DNA of 22,792 bases from an uncultured Sphingobium sp. (lineage in GTDB: Bacteria > Pseudomonadota > Alphaproteobacteria > Sphingomonadales > Sphingomonadaceae), in NCBI GenBank assembly GCA_946885845.1, contig CAMPHJ010000028.1, forward strand, positions 1 to 22,792, read 5' to 3'. Positions within the stretch are counted from its first letter, which is position 1, and the number at the start of each line of letters is the position of its first letter. The notes beneath the pieces were generated by a model. That model was not told the DNA's origin, did no database searches, and saw nothing but the letters and a program-made list of their open reading frames with translations. The translations under genes and the position numbers were made by a program. Below, piece after piece: positions 8,050-15,812 of this stretch.

Positions 8050-8505
8050 TCAACCCTTATGCGCGCGCTGCAGCGTCCGCGCGGTCCAGAAAGCCATGTC
8101 CCGCACGTCGCCCGGCGCGGGGAACAGCGTGTCGATGTGGCGCTTGATCGGCATGTACGGCCACCAGTCGGCACCGGGTTCGGGCGCGCCCTTTTCCAGC
8201 AGGGCGACGACAAATTCGCTGACCGGACCCATGCGGGCGAGGTTGGGGGCCTTCGCCTTGTGGAAAGCCTTGTCGGTGCGCAGTTTCTCGGTCATGGCGG
8301 CGTCGGCCTTTTGCAGGGCCGCGCGGCTTTCCGCCTCAAATGCGTCGAGATCGCCGAAATCGGCGCGCGCGCGCGGTTCCAGCTCGCCCTCTTCCAGTTC
8401 ATAATCCTCGGTCAGGATGCGGATCGCGGCGGTCCATGACTGGCCGTTGCCAACATCCTCCGCGAAATCGGCGAGGGCATCCTGGATATCGTCTTCGTCG
8501 CTCAA
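8050..8505 (-). CDS. Protein of unknown function inside the suf operon (151 residues)
   Basis: The frame starts with TTG (8505) behind GAGG about eight bases upstream; no ATG lies early in it, so the start is well constrained. The product begins with an acidic helix (MSDEDDIQDALADFAEDVG), is strongly negative over its first 60 residues, and then has an alanine/lysine-rich helical part. A conserved-looking aromatic segment, PGADWWPYMPIKRHIDTLF, lies near residues 110-130. It has no cysteine, no signal peptide and no membrane segment, so it cannot bind a cluster through thiols. It sits three bases before sufC and 114 bases after sufB, making it part of the transcript. I do not know its family. 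A partner or stabiliser of SufB or SufC is a guess from position only. Confidence 0.88.
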   Translation of the reverse strand: MSDEDDIQDALADFAEDVGNGQSWTAAIRILTEDYELEEGELEPRARADFGDLDAFEAESRAALQKADAAMTEKLRTDKAFHKAKAPNLARMGPVSEFVVALLEKGAPEPGADWWPYMPIKRHIDTLFPAPGDVRDMAFWTARTLQRAHKG

Positions 8506-8530
8506 ATTACCGTCCTCATTGTCTGTCTTT

Positions 8531-8605
8531 CGTCACCCCAGACTCGATCCGGGGTCCCGCCGACGTCCTAGATCAGCGGGATGCCGGATCAGGTCCGGCA
8601 TGACG
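8531..8605. repeat. Composite palindromic repeat inside the suf operon
   Basis: Between the sufB stop and the unknown gene lies a 75-base element with an outer stem CGTCA/TGACG (8531-8535, 8601-8605). Inside are three arms in a row: ACCCC/GGGGT (8535-8539, 8551-8555), CCCGC/GCGGG (8556-8560, 8576-8580) and ATGCCGGA/TCCGGCAT (8581-8588, 8594-8601). The outer and inner pairs share bases 8535 and 8601, so they cannot all be full length at once. The wording (GATCCGGGGT, GCCGGATCAGGTCCGGC) resembles dispersed spacer elements I remember from sphingomonads. In mRNA it would form a branched structure between sufB and the distal genes and could tune their relative yield. No T-run makes it a clear terminator. 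Confidence 0.75.
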
Positions 8606-8619
8606 GTGTTAAGCAGGGC

Positions 8620-10104
<1,485 letters not shown>

Positions 10105-10117
10105 GCCATTTCTCGTG

Positions 10118-10528
10118 TCAGGCCAATTCTCGGGTCAAACTGGCGATCGTCACCCCGGCCAGAGCCGAACGGATCGCATTGTTCGCCACATTCATATGCG
10201 CACGCACCCGGCAATCCTGTTCCAGCAGGCAATCATGCGCGCCATGATCTGCGCAGGCGGTCATCGCGATGGGACCCTCCACCGCCTCAACCACGTCAGC
10301 CAGGGTGATCGCCGCTGGCGGGCGCGACAGCCGCACACCGCCGCCCGTGCCCCGGCTGGATTCAAGCAGACCAGCAGCAGACAGCCGACTTACCAGCTTT
10401 TGCGCCGTCGGAAGCGGGATGCCCGTTTCGGCGGCCAGCGTAGTCGCGTTCATGCGGGTCGCCCCGCAATGACGCGCGGCAGCCGATATCAGCACCACGG
10501 CATAATCTGCAAAACTCGAAAGCTTCAT
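10118..10528 (-). CDS. Rrf2-family SUF regulator (IscR-like)
   Basis: The product is a 136-residue transcription regulator with an N-terminal winged helix-turn-helix: [18 protein letters not shown], the recognition segment [19 protein letters not shown] (37-55), and the wing [11 protein letters not shown]. Three cysteines, C92, C100 and C106, with H111 close by, are placed to bind an Fe-S cluster. Spacing is C-x7-C-x5-C against C-x5-C-x5-C in E. coli IscR. It belongs to the group of Rrf2 proteins that lead suf operons and sense cluster status. The frame is open upstream, but the family start is MKLSSF, so I chose ATG at 10528; its ribosome site is weak. An inverted repeat lies 38-60 bases upstream, a candidate self-regulation site. 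Confidence 0.95.
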   Translation of the reverse strand: MKLSSFADYAVVLISAAARHCGATRMNATTLAAETGIPLPTAQKLVSRLSAAGLLESSRGTGGGVRLSRPPAAITLADVVEAVEGPIAMTACADHGAHDCLLEQDCRVRAHMNVANNAIRSALAGVTIASLTRELA

Positions 10529-10565
10529 GCCGGTAACGAGCGCTCCACCTTGCGAACCATTCTCA

Positions 10566-10588
10566 AATCGGATCGAATCCATCCGATT
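10566..10588. promoter_or_regulatory. Inverted repeat upstream of the Rrf2 regulator, candidate operator
   Basis: AATCGGAT (10566-10573) and ATCCGATT (10581-10588) are perfect 8-base inverted arms around a 7-base spacer. The element sits 38-60 bases upstream of the chosen regulator start, inside the 111-base gap to the araC gene. A 23-base dyad of this size fits binding by a dimeric winged-helix protein. The natural reading is that the Rrf2 protein represses its own operon here, which is how IscR-type regulators usually behave. The sequence does not match an IscR site I can quote, so the bound protein is inferred. Confidence 0.45.
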
Positions 10589-10639
10589 GCGCATGTGGTC
10601 CCAGCCGTGCCGGGAATCAAGGGATTTTTCGAGTGGCGC

Positions 10640-11584
10640 TCAGCTCAGCCGGTTTAATGTCGCGACATCGCCGCCCAGCGAGCGGCGCAACAATGTCAGT
10701 TGCGCGACCGCGGTGGGTTCGGTCTGCAACTGGTGGGGAGTCAAGCCGATGAAATGCTTGATTTCCCGGATAAAGTGCGACTGGTCGTAGAAACGACCAT
10801 CCTCGCAAAGCTCCTGCCAGCTATGCCCGTCGAGCGCGATCCGCGCGCTGCAACGCAAGGCGCGGTATTTCCGGGCGAGCAGTTTGGGCGGACAGCCATA
10901 ATGGCGATTGGTCAAGCGCGCGAGCTGCCTGGGCGATAACCCCGTCTTTTGCGCCAGCGCCTCGATTCGCGGCGACCCTTCCCCCATCAGCCAGCCATCG
11001 ACTGCTTCCAACAGCCTCCATGTGGAATCGGGAAGCAGGCTCACCAGATCCGTGAGGACTGACCAGCATAGAGCGGCCATAGCTGGGGCATCGTCCATCT
11101 CGCGCAATTGGCGAAGCAAATCTTCGAAAATGCGAATCTTCGCGCCGCTCATCGTGGAAAGCCGGTCCGCCTGCATGCTGGCGTCCCCGCCATGCAGGCT
11201 AAGCCAGCCTGCGGGTAGCAGGGAAATGCCAGCGACATGCGCCGGGCCGTCGAGACGGAAGTTGGTCGCGCCAAGCGTGGGACCCAACAGGCAGATTTCG
11301 GGAGTGACGGCGCTTGTTTCATCGTGAAAATGATATGTGCCGCCTCCGTTCAACATGAGGCGCAATTGCGGGACGTCGGCGCGGGTCACATCCGAGTATG
11401 CATCAAGCGTTTCGCTGAAGAGATAGAAGGACCCGAAATAGGGCCGCAAATGTTCGGGTGGAGAAAAATATTGTAAACGGACAGGGCCGTCTGAAGCTTC
11501 CACAGTATAGGAGAGCGGCGGGCCGCCATCCTTTTCCGATACACTTCGCGCCCCCCCGGGCGCATCGCCATAAAGTCGGCTCAT
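10640..11584 (-). CDS. AraC-family transcriptional regulator
   Basis: The product is 314 residues. The C-terminal AraC-type double helix-turn-helix covers about 205-288: IEALAQKTGLSPRQLARL, then GRFYDQSHFIREIKHFIGLTP, the standard second helix and end motif. The N-terminal half holds a beta-rich sensing domain (QLRLMLNGGGTYHFHDE, then GATNFRLDGPAHVAGISLLPAG) like those of AraC proteins with a DUF6597-type domain. Its ligand is unknown. The frame opens five codons earlier, but AAGGGG lies five bases before the ATG at 11584, which decides the start. It follows a long non-coding leader with a minus-strand terminator at 11669-11702. It ends 51 bases before the upstream repeat of the Rrf2 regulator, on the same strand, and a separate unit is likely. 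Confidence 0.93.
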   Translation of the reverse strand: MSRLYGDAPGGARSVSEKDGGPPLSYTVEASDGPVRLQYFSPPEHLRPYFGSFYLFSETLDAYSDVTRADVPQLRLMLNGGGTYHFHDETSAVTPEICLLGPTLGATNFRLDGPAHVAGISLLPAGWLSLHGGDASMQADRLSTMSGAKIRIFEDLLRQLREMDDAPAMAALCWSVLTDLVSLLPDSTWRLLEAVDGWLMGEGSPRIEALAQKTGLSPRQLARLTNRHYGCPPKLLARKYRALRCSARIALDGHSWQELCEDGRFYDQSHFIREIKHFIGLTPHQLQTEPTAVAQLTLLRRSLGGDVATLNRLS

Positions 11585-11589
11585 ACTCA

Positions 11590-11595
11590 CCCCTT
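11590..11595 (-). promoter_or_regulatory. Ribosome binding site deciding the araC start
   Basis: AAGGGG on the minus strand is five bases before the ATG at 11584. The earlier in-frame ATG at 11599 has only a weak purine stretch in front, so the shorter product is preferred. Confidence 0.7.
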
Positions 11596-11668
11596 GCATT
11601 CACTATGAGCCATAGCACCGAACGTGCAAGAGGGGATGTCAGCGTCCGCTAACTTTTTCTGATGCTGG

Positions 11669-11702
11669 AAAAAAGAAGGCTCGGCAGCAATGCTGCCGAG
11701 CC
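11669..11702 (-). terminator. Strong intrinsic terminator on the minus strand, upstream of araC
   Basis: GGCTCGGCAGC and GCTGCCGAGCC (11678-11688 and 11692-11702) form a perfect 11-bp GC-rich stem with a 3-base loop. On the minus strand it is followed at once by TTCTTTTTT (11677-11669), the classic U-run. On the plus strand no T-run follows. It therefore stops leftward transcription that began at higher coordinates, before araC. No protein gene lies in that position, so it ends either a small RNA or an attenuated araC leader. Confidence 0.8.
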
Positions 11703-11800
11703 AGTGAAAGGTCTCGTCTGCCATAATGGCTTAGAGCCTTCGGGTCGCATGGCTTTCATACGTCCGAATCGGATAATCATGATTGGATGGATCGGACATT
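11669..11800 (-). ncRNA. Candidate small RNA or araC leader ending at the 11669-11702 terminator
   Basis: A perfect leftward intrinsic terminator needs a transcript, and none of the called genes supplies one: pyrD runs the other way and araC starts 85 bases beyond it. The minus strand upstream of it holds a short hairpin, GCCAT-T-ATGGC (about 11721-11731), and an AT-richer stretch (11757-11790) where transcription could begin. The 5' end is arbitrary in this entry. I recognise no Rfam family. Alternatives are a transcription attenuator in a long araC leader, or an antisense RNA starting inside the pyrD 5' region. Confidence 0.3.
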
Positions 11801-11861
11801 CGCTGGATCGAATCGGGACGATAAACGCAGAATCTCGACGATGTTCGCCATTCCGGGGCGA

Positions 11862-11881
11862 CTGTTGCACCAGCGCAACAG
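11862..11881. promoter_or_regulatory. Inverted repeat 39 bases upstream of pyrD
   Basis: CTGTTGC (11862-11868) and GCAACAG (11875-11881) are perfect 7-base arms around a 6-base spacer. The gap to the pyrD start codon suits an operator or a 5' leader hairpin. No T-run follows, so it is not a terminator. The binding protein is unknown, and a chance dyad is possible. Confidence 0.35.
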
Positions 11882-11920
11882 CGACTCGACGCGGCCAAGA
11901 TGCGCTGGCATAGCGCGGCC

Positions 11921-12958
11921 ATGTTTTACCACCTGATCCGCCCCCTTTTCTTCTCGATGGACGCTGAGCGCGCGCACAATCTGTCCATTGCGCTGCTGCG
12001 AATGATGCCCACGCCCGCAATGGCGAAGGCGGACCCGATGTTGGCGCAAACCGTCGCGGACATCCGCTTCCCCAATCCGGTGGGCCTTGCCGCCGGCTAC
12101 GACAAGGAAGGACTGGTCGCACACAAGATGCACGGCTTTGGCTTTGGCTTTGCCGAACTTGGGACGCTGACCCCCTTGCCCCAGCCGGGCAATCCGCAAC
12201 CCCGACTGTTCCGGCTGGCGCAGGACCGTGCCGTCATCAATCGGATGGGCTTCAACAATGGCGGCCAGGCAGCGGCAGCGGAACGAGTCGCCAAGCGCCG
12301 CAGGGATGGCGGGCCGATTGTCGGCATCAATATCGGCGCGAACAAGGATGCGGCGGACAGAATCGCCGATTATGTCACCGGGGTCGTCTGCATGGCCCCC
12401 CTTGCCGACTATCTGACGGTCAATATTTCATCCCCGAACACCCCAGGCCTGCGGGCCTTGCAGGACCGCGCAGCGCTGGACCAGTTGCTGGGCGCGGTCA
12501 TGGCGGCGCGGGGGGCCGATCGCACGCCCATTTTCCTGAAGGTAGCGCCGGATCTGGAGCAGGCGGATGTGGAAGATATTGCCGCCGCCTGCCTGGACCA
12601 TCGCGTCGATGCCCTGATCATATCCAACACGACCATTTCGCGGCCAAAGCTGCAGTCCCGCGATGCGGGCGAATCAGGCGGGCTGTCGGGCGCGCCCCTG
12701 ACGGACCTGTCTTTACAGCGGCTGCGCGACTTCCGTCGCATCCTGGGCAAGCGTGTGCCGCTGATCGGCGTAGGTGGGATCGCGACGGCGGAGCAGGCCT
12801 ATGCCCGCCTGCGCGCCGGAGCTAGCCTGATCCAGATATACAGCGCCCTGGTCTATGAAGGCCCCACCTTGCCCCGGCGGATCAACAGCGGCCTTAAAGC
12901 CCTGCTGGCGCGGGACGGATTTGCCCATGTGAGCGACGCCGTGGGGGTCGACGCCTGA
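11921..12958 (+). CDS. pyrD: Dihydroorotate dehydrogenase, quinone-linked (class 2)
   Basis: This 345-residue flavoprotein oxidises dihydroorotate to orotate in pyrimidine synthesis, passing electrons to ubiquinone at the inner membrane. The N-terminal helices FYHLIRPLFFSMDAERAHNL form the membrane/quinone domain that marks class 2. FMN and substrate contacts are K62 (AAGYDKEGL), NRMGFNN (107-113) and GVGGI (283-287), and the phosphate end is IYSALVYEGP. The catalytic base is S171 in NISSPNTPGLR; class 1 enzymes have cysteine there. The frame is open from 11900, but ATG at 11921 matches the family start. ggt follows 56 bases later on the same strand, perhaps in the same transcript. Confidence 0.97.
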   Translation: MFYHLIRPLFFSMDAERAHNLSIALLRMMPTPAMAKADPMLAQTVADIRFPNPVGLAAGYDKEGLVAHKMHGFGFGFAELGTLTPLPQPGNPQPRLFRLAQDRAVINRMGFNNGGQAAAAERVAKRRRDGGPIVGINIGANKDAADRIADYVTGVVCMAPLADYLTVNISSPNTPGLRALQDRAALDQLLGAVMAARGADRTPIFLKVAPDLEQADVEDIAAACLDHRVDALIISNTTISRPKLQSRDAGESGGLSGAPLTDLSLQRLRDFRRILGKRVPLIGVGGIATAEQAYARLRAGASLIQIYSALVYEGPTLPRRINSGLKALLARDGFAHVSDAVGVDA

Positions 12959-13014
12959 CTCCGTCAGGACGATCAGTGGCTTGCCCCAAATGGTTGCAAC
13001 GATAAGGTGCGGCC

Positions 13015-14718
13015 ATGATGTTCCGCCTTGTCGGCCCGCTGGCCGCTGCCTTCGCCCTTGTCATCCTTCCCGCCGGACCCGTTCAGGCGCGGGAACCTGT
13101 GTCCACCAACGCCACCGTGTCCGCCGCCGATCCACGCGCGGCGGCGGCTGGTCAGGACATATTGCGTCAGGGAGGGAGCGCGACCGACGCCGCCATTACG
13201 ATGATGTTGGCGCTCAATGTCGTCGAACCGCACAATAGCGGCATCGGCGGCGGCGGTTTCCTGATGCATCATGATGGCGAGACGGGGGTGCTGGAATCGA
13301 TCGATGGGCGGGAGGCCGCACCCGCCGCCGCCCGGCCCGACCGATTCCTGGATTCCGATGGCAGGCCGATGACATTCCGCAATGCCTGGCCCGGCGGCTA
13401 TTCCGTTGGCGTGCCGGGCAATTTGCGGCTCGCCTGGATGGCGCACCAGAAATGGGGAAAGCTGCCCTGGGCGACGCTGTTCGACCCTGCGATCCGCCTG
13501 GCCAGCGAAGGGTTCGAGGTGCGGCAGCGATTAGCGACCGCGATGAAGGCGGTAGCGCCGGTCTGGGTCGATTTCCCGGAGATTCAGAAATATTTCTGGA
13601 TCGACGGAGCGCCCGCACCGATCGGGACGACGCTCAAAAATCCGCCTCTGGCCGCCCTGTTCCGCCGCATCGCTGCGGAAGGGCCGGATGCCTTCTATCG
13701 TGGAGAAACGGCCAAGGCGATCGCGGATACCGTCACATCCGCGCCCAGAAATCCGGTGCCCATGACGCAGGAGGACCTGGCGTCCTATCGTGCCAAGCCG
13801 CGCAAACCCGTGTGCGGACCGTATCGCGGCTATAGCATATGCGGCATGGGGCCGGCCTCCGCTGGCGCCATCACGGTGTTGCAGATTTTGGGCATGGTCG
13901 AACATTTCCCGCTGGCGCGCTGGGGCAAGGACGATGTGCGGTCCTGGCATGTCATCGGCGAAGCGATGCGCCTGGCCTATGCCGACCGCGACACATGGCT
14001 GGGCGACCCCGATTTCGTGAAGGTGCCCGTGGCGGGCCTGATCGATCCTGCTTATCTGAAGCGTCGATCCGCGCTGATTTCGATGGACCGCGCGCTGGGC
14101 AGCTACACGCCCGGAACGCCGCCGACAGCCGACCCCCGCACCACGACCGTTCCCCAGCCTGAGAGCGGCACCAGTCATTTCGTGGCGGTGGACCGGGATG
14201 GCGACATCGCCAGCTGGACATCGACGATCGAGAGCTTTTTTGGCAGCCAGCTGATTGCTCAGGGCGTGATACTGAACAACGAACTCACCGACTTCAGCTT
14301 TACGCCCGAAAAGGACGGCGCGCCGGTCGCCAATAGGGTGGAGCCGGGCAAGCGACCGCTTTCATCAATGTCGCCAACCATTGTCTATGACCAGCAGGGC
14401 ACGCCCGTTTTCACCATCGGCGCAGCAGGCGGGCGCACCATCATCATGCAGGTCGCCAAGGCGCTGATCGCCCATTTCGACTGGGGATTGTCGGCGCAGG
14501 AGTCGATCGCGCTGGGATTGGAGTTCTATAACGCCAACGGGCTGGTGCTGGAAAAGGGAACGTCTCTCGAAGCGCTGAAGGTTCCGTTGGAAAAGCTGGG
14601 CCACAGGGTGACGATTGCACCGATGGGTCTGAAAGCCAACGCCGCCGAGCGTAGGGACGACGGGCGCTGGGTCGGCGCTGCCGATCCGCGCAGCCCCGGC
14701 GTATCCTTGCAGGAATAG
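13015..14718 (+). CDS. ggt: Gamma-glutamyltransferase, secreted
   Basis: This 567-residue N-terminal nucleophile hydrolase cleaves or transfers the gamma-glutamyl group of glutathione and related compounds in the periplasm. A signal peptide runs to about residue 25 (LVILPAGPVQA). NSGIGGGGFLMHHD (74-87) and R99 (DGREAAP) belong to the glutamate pocket. The precursor cuts itself before T386 in ESGTSHFVAVD, giving a large subunit of about 360 residues and a small one of 182; T386 is then the nucleophile. S450-S451 in PLSSMSP and GAAGGRTI form the oxyanion and substrate sites. Length matches the family. AAGG sits nine bases before the ATG. It ends 26 bases from the convergent lipoprotein gene. 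Confidence 0.96.
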   Translation: MMFRLVGPLAAAFALVILPAGPVQAREPVSTNATVSAADPRAAAAGQDILRQGGSATDAAITMMLALNVVEPHNSGIGGGGFLMHHDGETGVLESIDGREAAPAAARPDRFLDSDGRPMTFRNAWPGGYSVGVPGNLRLAWMAHQKWGKLPWATLFDPAIRLASEGFEVRQRLATAMKAVAPVWVDFPEIQKYFWIDGAPAPIGTTLKNPPLAALFRRIAAEGPDAFYRGETAKAIADTVTSAPRNPVPMTQEDLASYRAKPRKPVCGPYRGYSICGMGPASAGAITVLQILGMVEHFPLARWGKDDVRSWHVIGEAMRLAYADRDTWLGDPDFVKVPVAGLIDPAYLKRRSALISMDRALGSYTPGTPPTADPRTTTVPQPESGTSHFVAVDRDGDIASWTSTIESFFGSQLIAQGVILNNELTDFSFTPEKDGAPVANRVEPGKRPLSSMSPTIVYDQQGTPVFTIGAAGGRTIIMQVAKALIAHFDWGLSAQESIALGLEFYNANGLVLEKGTSLEALKVPLEKLGHRVTIAPMGLKANAAERRDDGRWVGAADPRSPGVSLQE

Positions 14719-14744
14719 CGGGACCTGGGGCGGAGCAAGTCTGT

Positions 14745-15233
14745 TCAGTCGAGTTTCAGACCGGCAACGTCGAATGCGAAGGGAAAGGTCGCGTCCTTGG
14801 GACCGACCACCAGATTGACCTTCAGGGTTTCGCTACCCTGAATCGCCTCATAGGCTTTCGATGCGGGTAGCACTGCGATGCCGTCCTTATTCTCAGTCAT
14901 CCGGCCTTTCCATTCATGCGTTTTGCCGTCGTCGGTCGTCGCCGTGACGCTGCAGTTGGAAAGATCGCAGGTGAAAGGCGCGCCGACCAGCTTGACGGTC
15001 ACCTGCGCTCCCCCCTCCTTCATCGGCTGGACCAGCAACACCGAAAAGCTGTCCGGCGCCGTCATGGTGGAGACGCTGTTGGTACTGCCGATATAGGCGA
15101 CCCTGGGCTTCGCGCCTTCGCCGCCTTCATATTTCCATTGCTGGCCGATCTGGTCGCGCTGGGTCGGTTCCTTCTCTGCTGGAGAACAGGCCGTCATCAA
15201 CCCGATTGTCGCCAGCGCCATGATGCCGCGCAT
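14745..15233 (-). CDS. Small lipoprotein of unknown function
   Basis: The product is 162 residues. A short hydrophobic signal, MRGIMALATIGLMTACSP, carries the lipobox LMTAC, so it should be lipidated at C16 and anchored in the envelope. The mature part is polar with two further cysteines close together (FTCDLSNCSV) that may form a disulfide, and a beta-rich pattern to the end (NLVVGPKDATFPFAFDVAG). I recognise no enzyme motif. The frame can be read from a TTG at 15272, but the ATG at 15233 has an excellent ribosome site and puts the signal at the N-terminus. It lies 67 bases after sufE on the same strand, possibly co-transcribed, with no obvious link in function. Confidence 0.88.
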   Translation of the reverse strand: MRGIMALATIGLMTACSPAEKEPTQRDQIGQQWKYEGGEGAKPRVAYIGSTNSVSTMTAPDSFSVLLVQPMKEGGAQVTVKLVGAPFTCDLSNCSVTATTDDGKTHEWKGRMTENKDGIAVLPASKAYEAIQGSETLKVNLVVGPKDATFPFAFDVAGLKLD

Positions 15234-15236
15234 CAG

Positions 15237-15246
15237 CCTTCTCCTC
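15237..15246 (-). promoter_or_regulatory. Ribosome binding site deciding the lipoprotein start
   Basis: GAGGAGAAGG on the minus strand ends three bases before the ATG at 15233. It supports that start over the in-frame TTG 13 codons upstream, and places the hydrophobic signal at the very N-terminus. Confidence 0.7.
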
Positions 15247-15300
15247 GCTTCCGTTTCGTTACGGAAGGACAACGCGCGGCGGCTGACGAGTTTCCTCGGT

Positions 15301-15723
15301 TCAGCTGTAGCGCGCAGCCGTCTGGCGGATCAGGGCGATCATGTTGGGAATGCCCTGGGTCCGATTGGAGCTGAGCTGATTTTTAAGGTCGAAGGGGGCA
15401 AGCGCGCCTTCAATATCGGTCGCGCCAATCGCGGCAGGCGAACGATCCTGCACCGTCAGCAGCACCAAGGCGATTATCCCCTTGGTAATGGCGGCATTGC
15501 TGTCCGCCAGAAAATGGAGACGCCCGTCATCCAGGACCGTGGGATAGACCCACACAGCCGCCGAACAGCCGCGCACCAGCGTCGCGTCCGTCTTGAGCGC
15601 GTCGGGCATCTGTTCCAGCGCCCTGCCAAGGTCGATCAGCAGCCGATAGCGATCGTCAGCATCCAGAAATTCATATTCTTCCTGGAGATCGGCAAGGGCG
15701 GGTAGATCGGTCATAACCGTCAT
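15301..15723 (-). CDS. sufE: SufE sulfur-transfer protein
   Basis: This 140-residue partner of SufS takes the persulfide from C360 of the desulfurase onto its own C53 (LVRGCSAAVWV), raises SufS turnover and passes sulfur to SufB. The surrounding wording (YRLLIDLGRALEQMP, FLADSNAAITKGIIALVL) and the length match the SufE/CsdE family. It is not with the other suf genes: sufB begins about 5 kb to the left. Two ATGs, at 15723 and 15714, are possible; neither has a ribosome site. A 12-bp stem (15729-15760) ends only five bases before the first, so initiation may be leaderless or structure-controlled. The lipoprotein gene follows on the same strand. Confidence 0.96.
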   Translation of the reverse strand: MTVMTDLPALADLQEEYEFLDADDRYRLLIDLGRALEQMPDALKTDATLVRGCSAAVWVYPTVLDDGRLHFLADSNAAITKGIIALVLLTVQDRSPAAIGATDIEGALAPFDLKNQLSSNRTQGIPNMIALIRQTAARYS

Positions 15724-15728
15724 ATAGG

Positions 15729-15760
15729 GGGAAAAGCGGCGCGCGAAAGCCGCTTTTCCC
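15729..15760 (-). terminator. 12-bp hairpin between the hydroxyacyl-CoA dehydrogenase gene and sufE
   Basis: GGGAAAAGCGGC and GCCGCTTTTCCC (15749-15760 and 15729-15740 on the minus strand) form a perfect stem with an 8-base loop. It lies 53 bases beyond the stop of the upstream minus-strand gene and could end that transcript. The T-run is inside the 3' arm and followed by a C-run, so terminator strength is uncertain. It stops just before the sufE start codon and could equally be a leader structure for sufE. Confidence 0.55.
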
Positions 15761-15812
15761 GATCAGATGTCAGCGCCAGCGGCAATCGCCTCCAACCAGC
15801 GAATAGGCTATT

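Larger units (their letters stand above)
11585..11920. other. Non-coding interval between araC and pyrD
   Basis: These 336 bases carry no convincing protein gene on either strand. They hold a strong minus-strand hairpin terminator (11669-11702), an AT-richer stretch near 11757-11790 with the perfect palindrome AATCATGATT (11777-11786), one copy of the 8-mer AATCGGAT found in the Rrf2 upstream dyad (11767-11774), and an inverted repeat close to pyrD (11862-11881). The promoters for araC, for a possible small RNA and for pyrD must lie here. I see no clean -35/-10 pair. Confidence 0.7.

Noticed and set aside
8531..8605. Cloverleaf shape suggesting a tRNA
   Set aside because: There is no TTC-type T-loop, no D-loop GG, no 7-bp acceptor stem and no CCA. 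It fits a palindromic spacer repeat.
11652..11759. A 36-codon minus-strand frame (MKAMRPEGSK start) in the araC-pyrD interval
   Set aside because: It runs straight through the terminator stem and U-run and has no good ribosome site, so coding is unlikely. A non-coding transcript is the better explanation.
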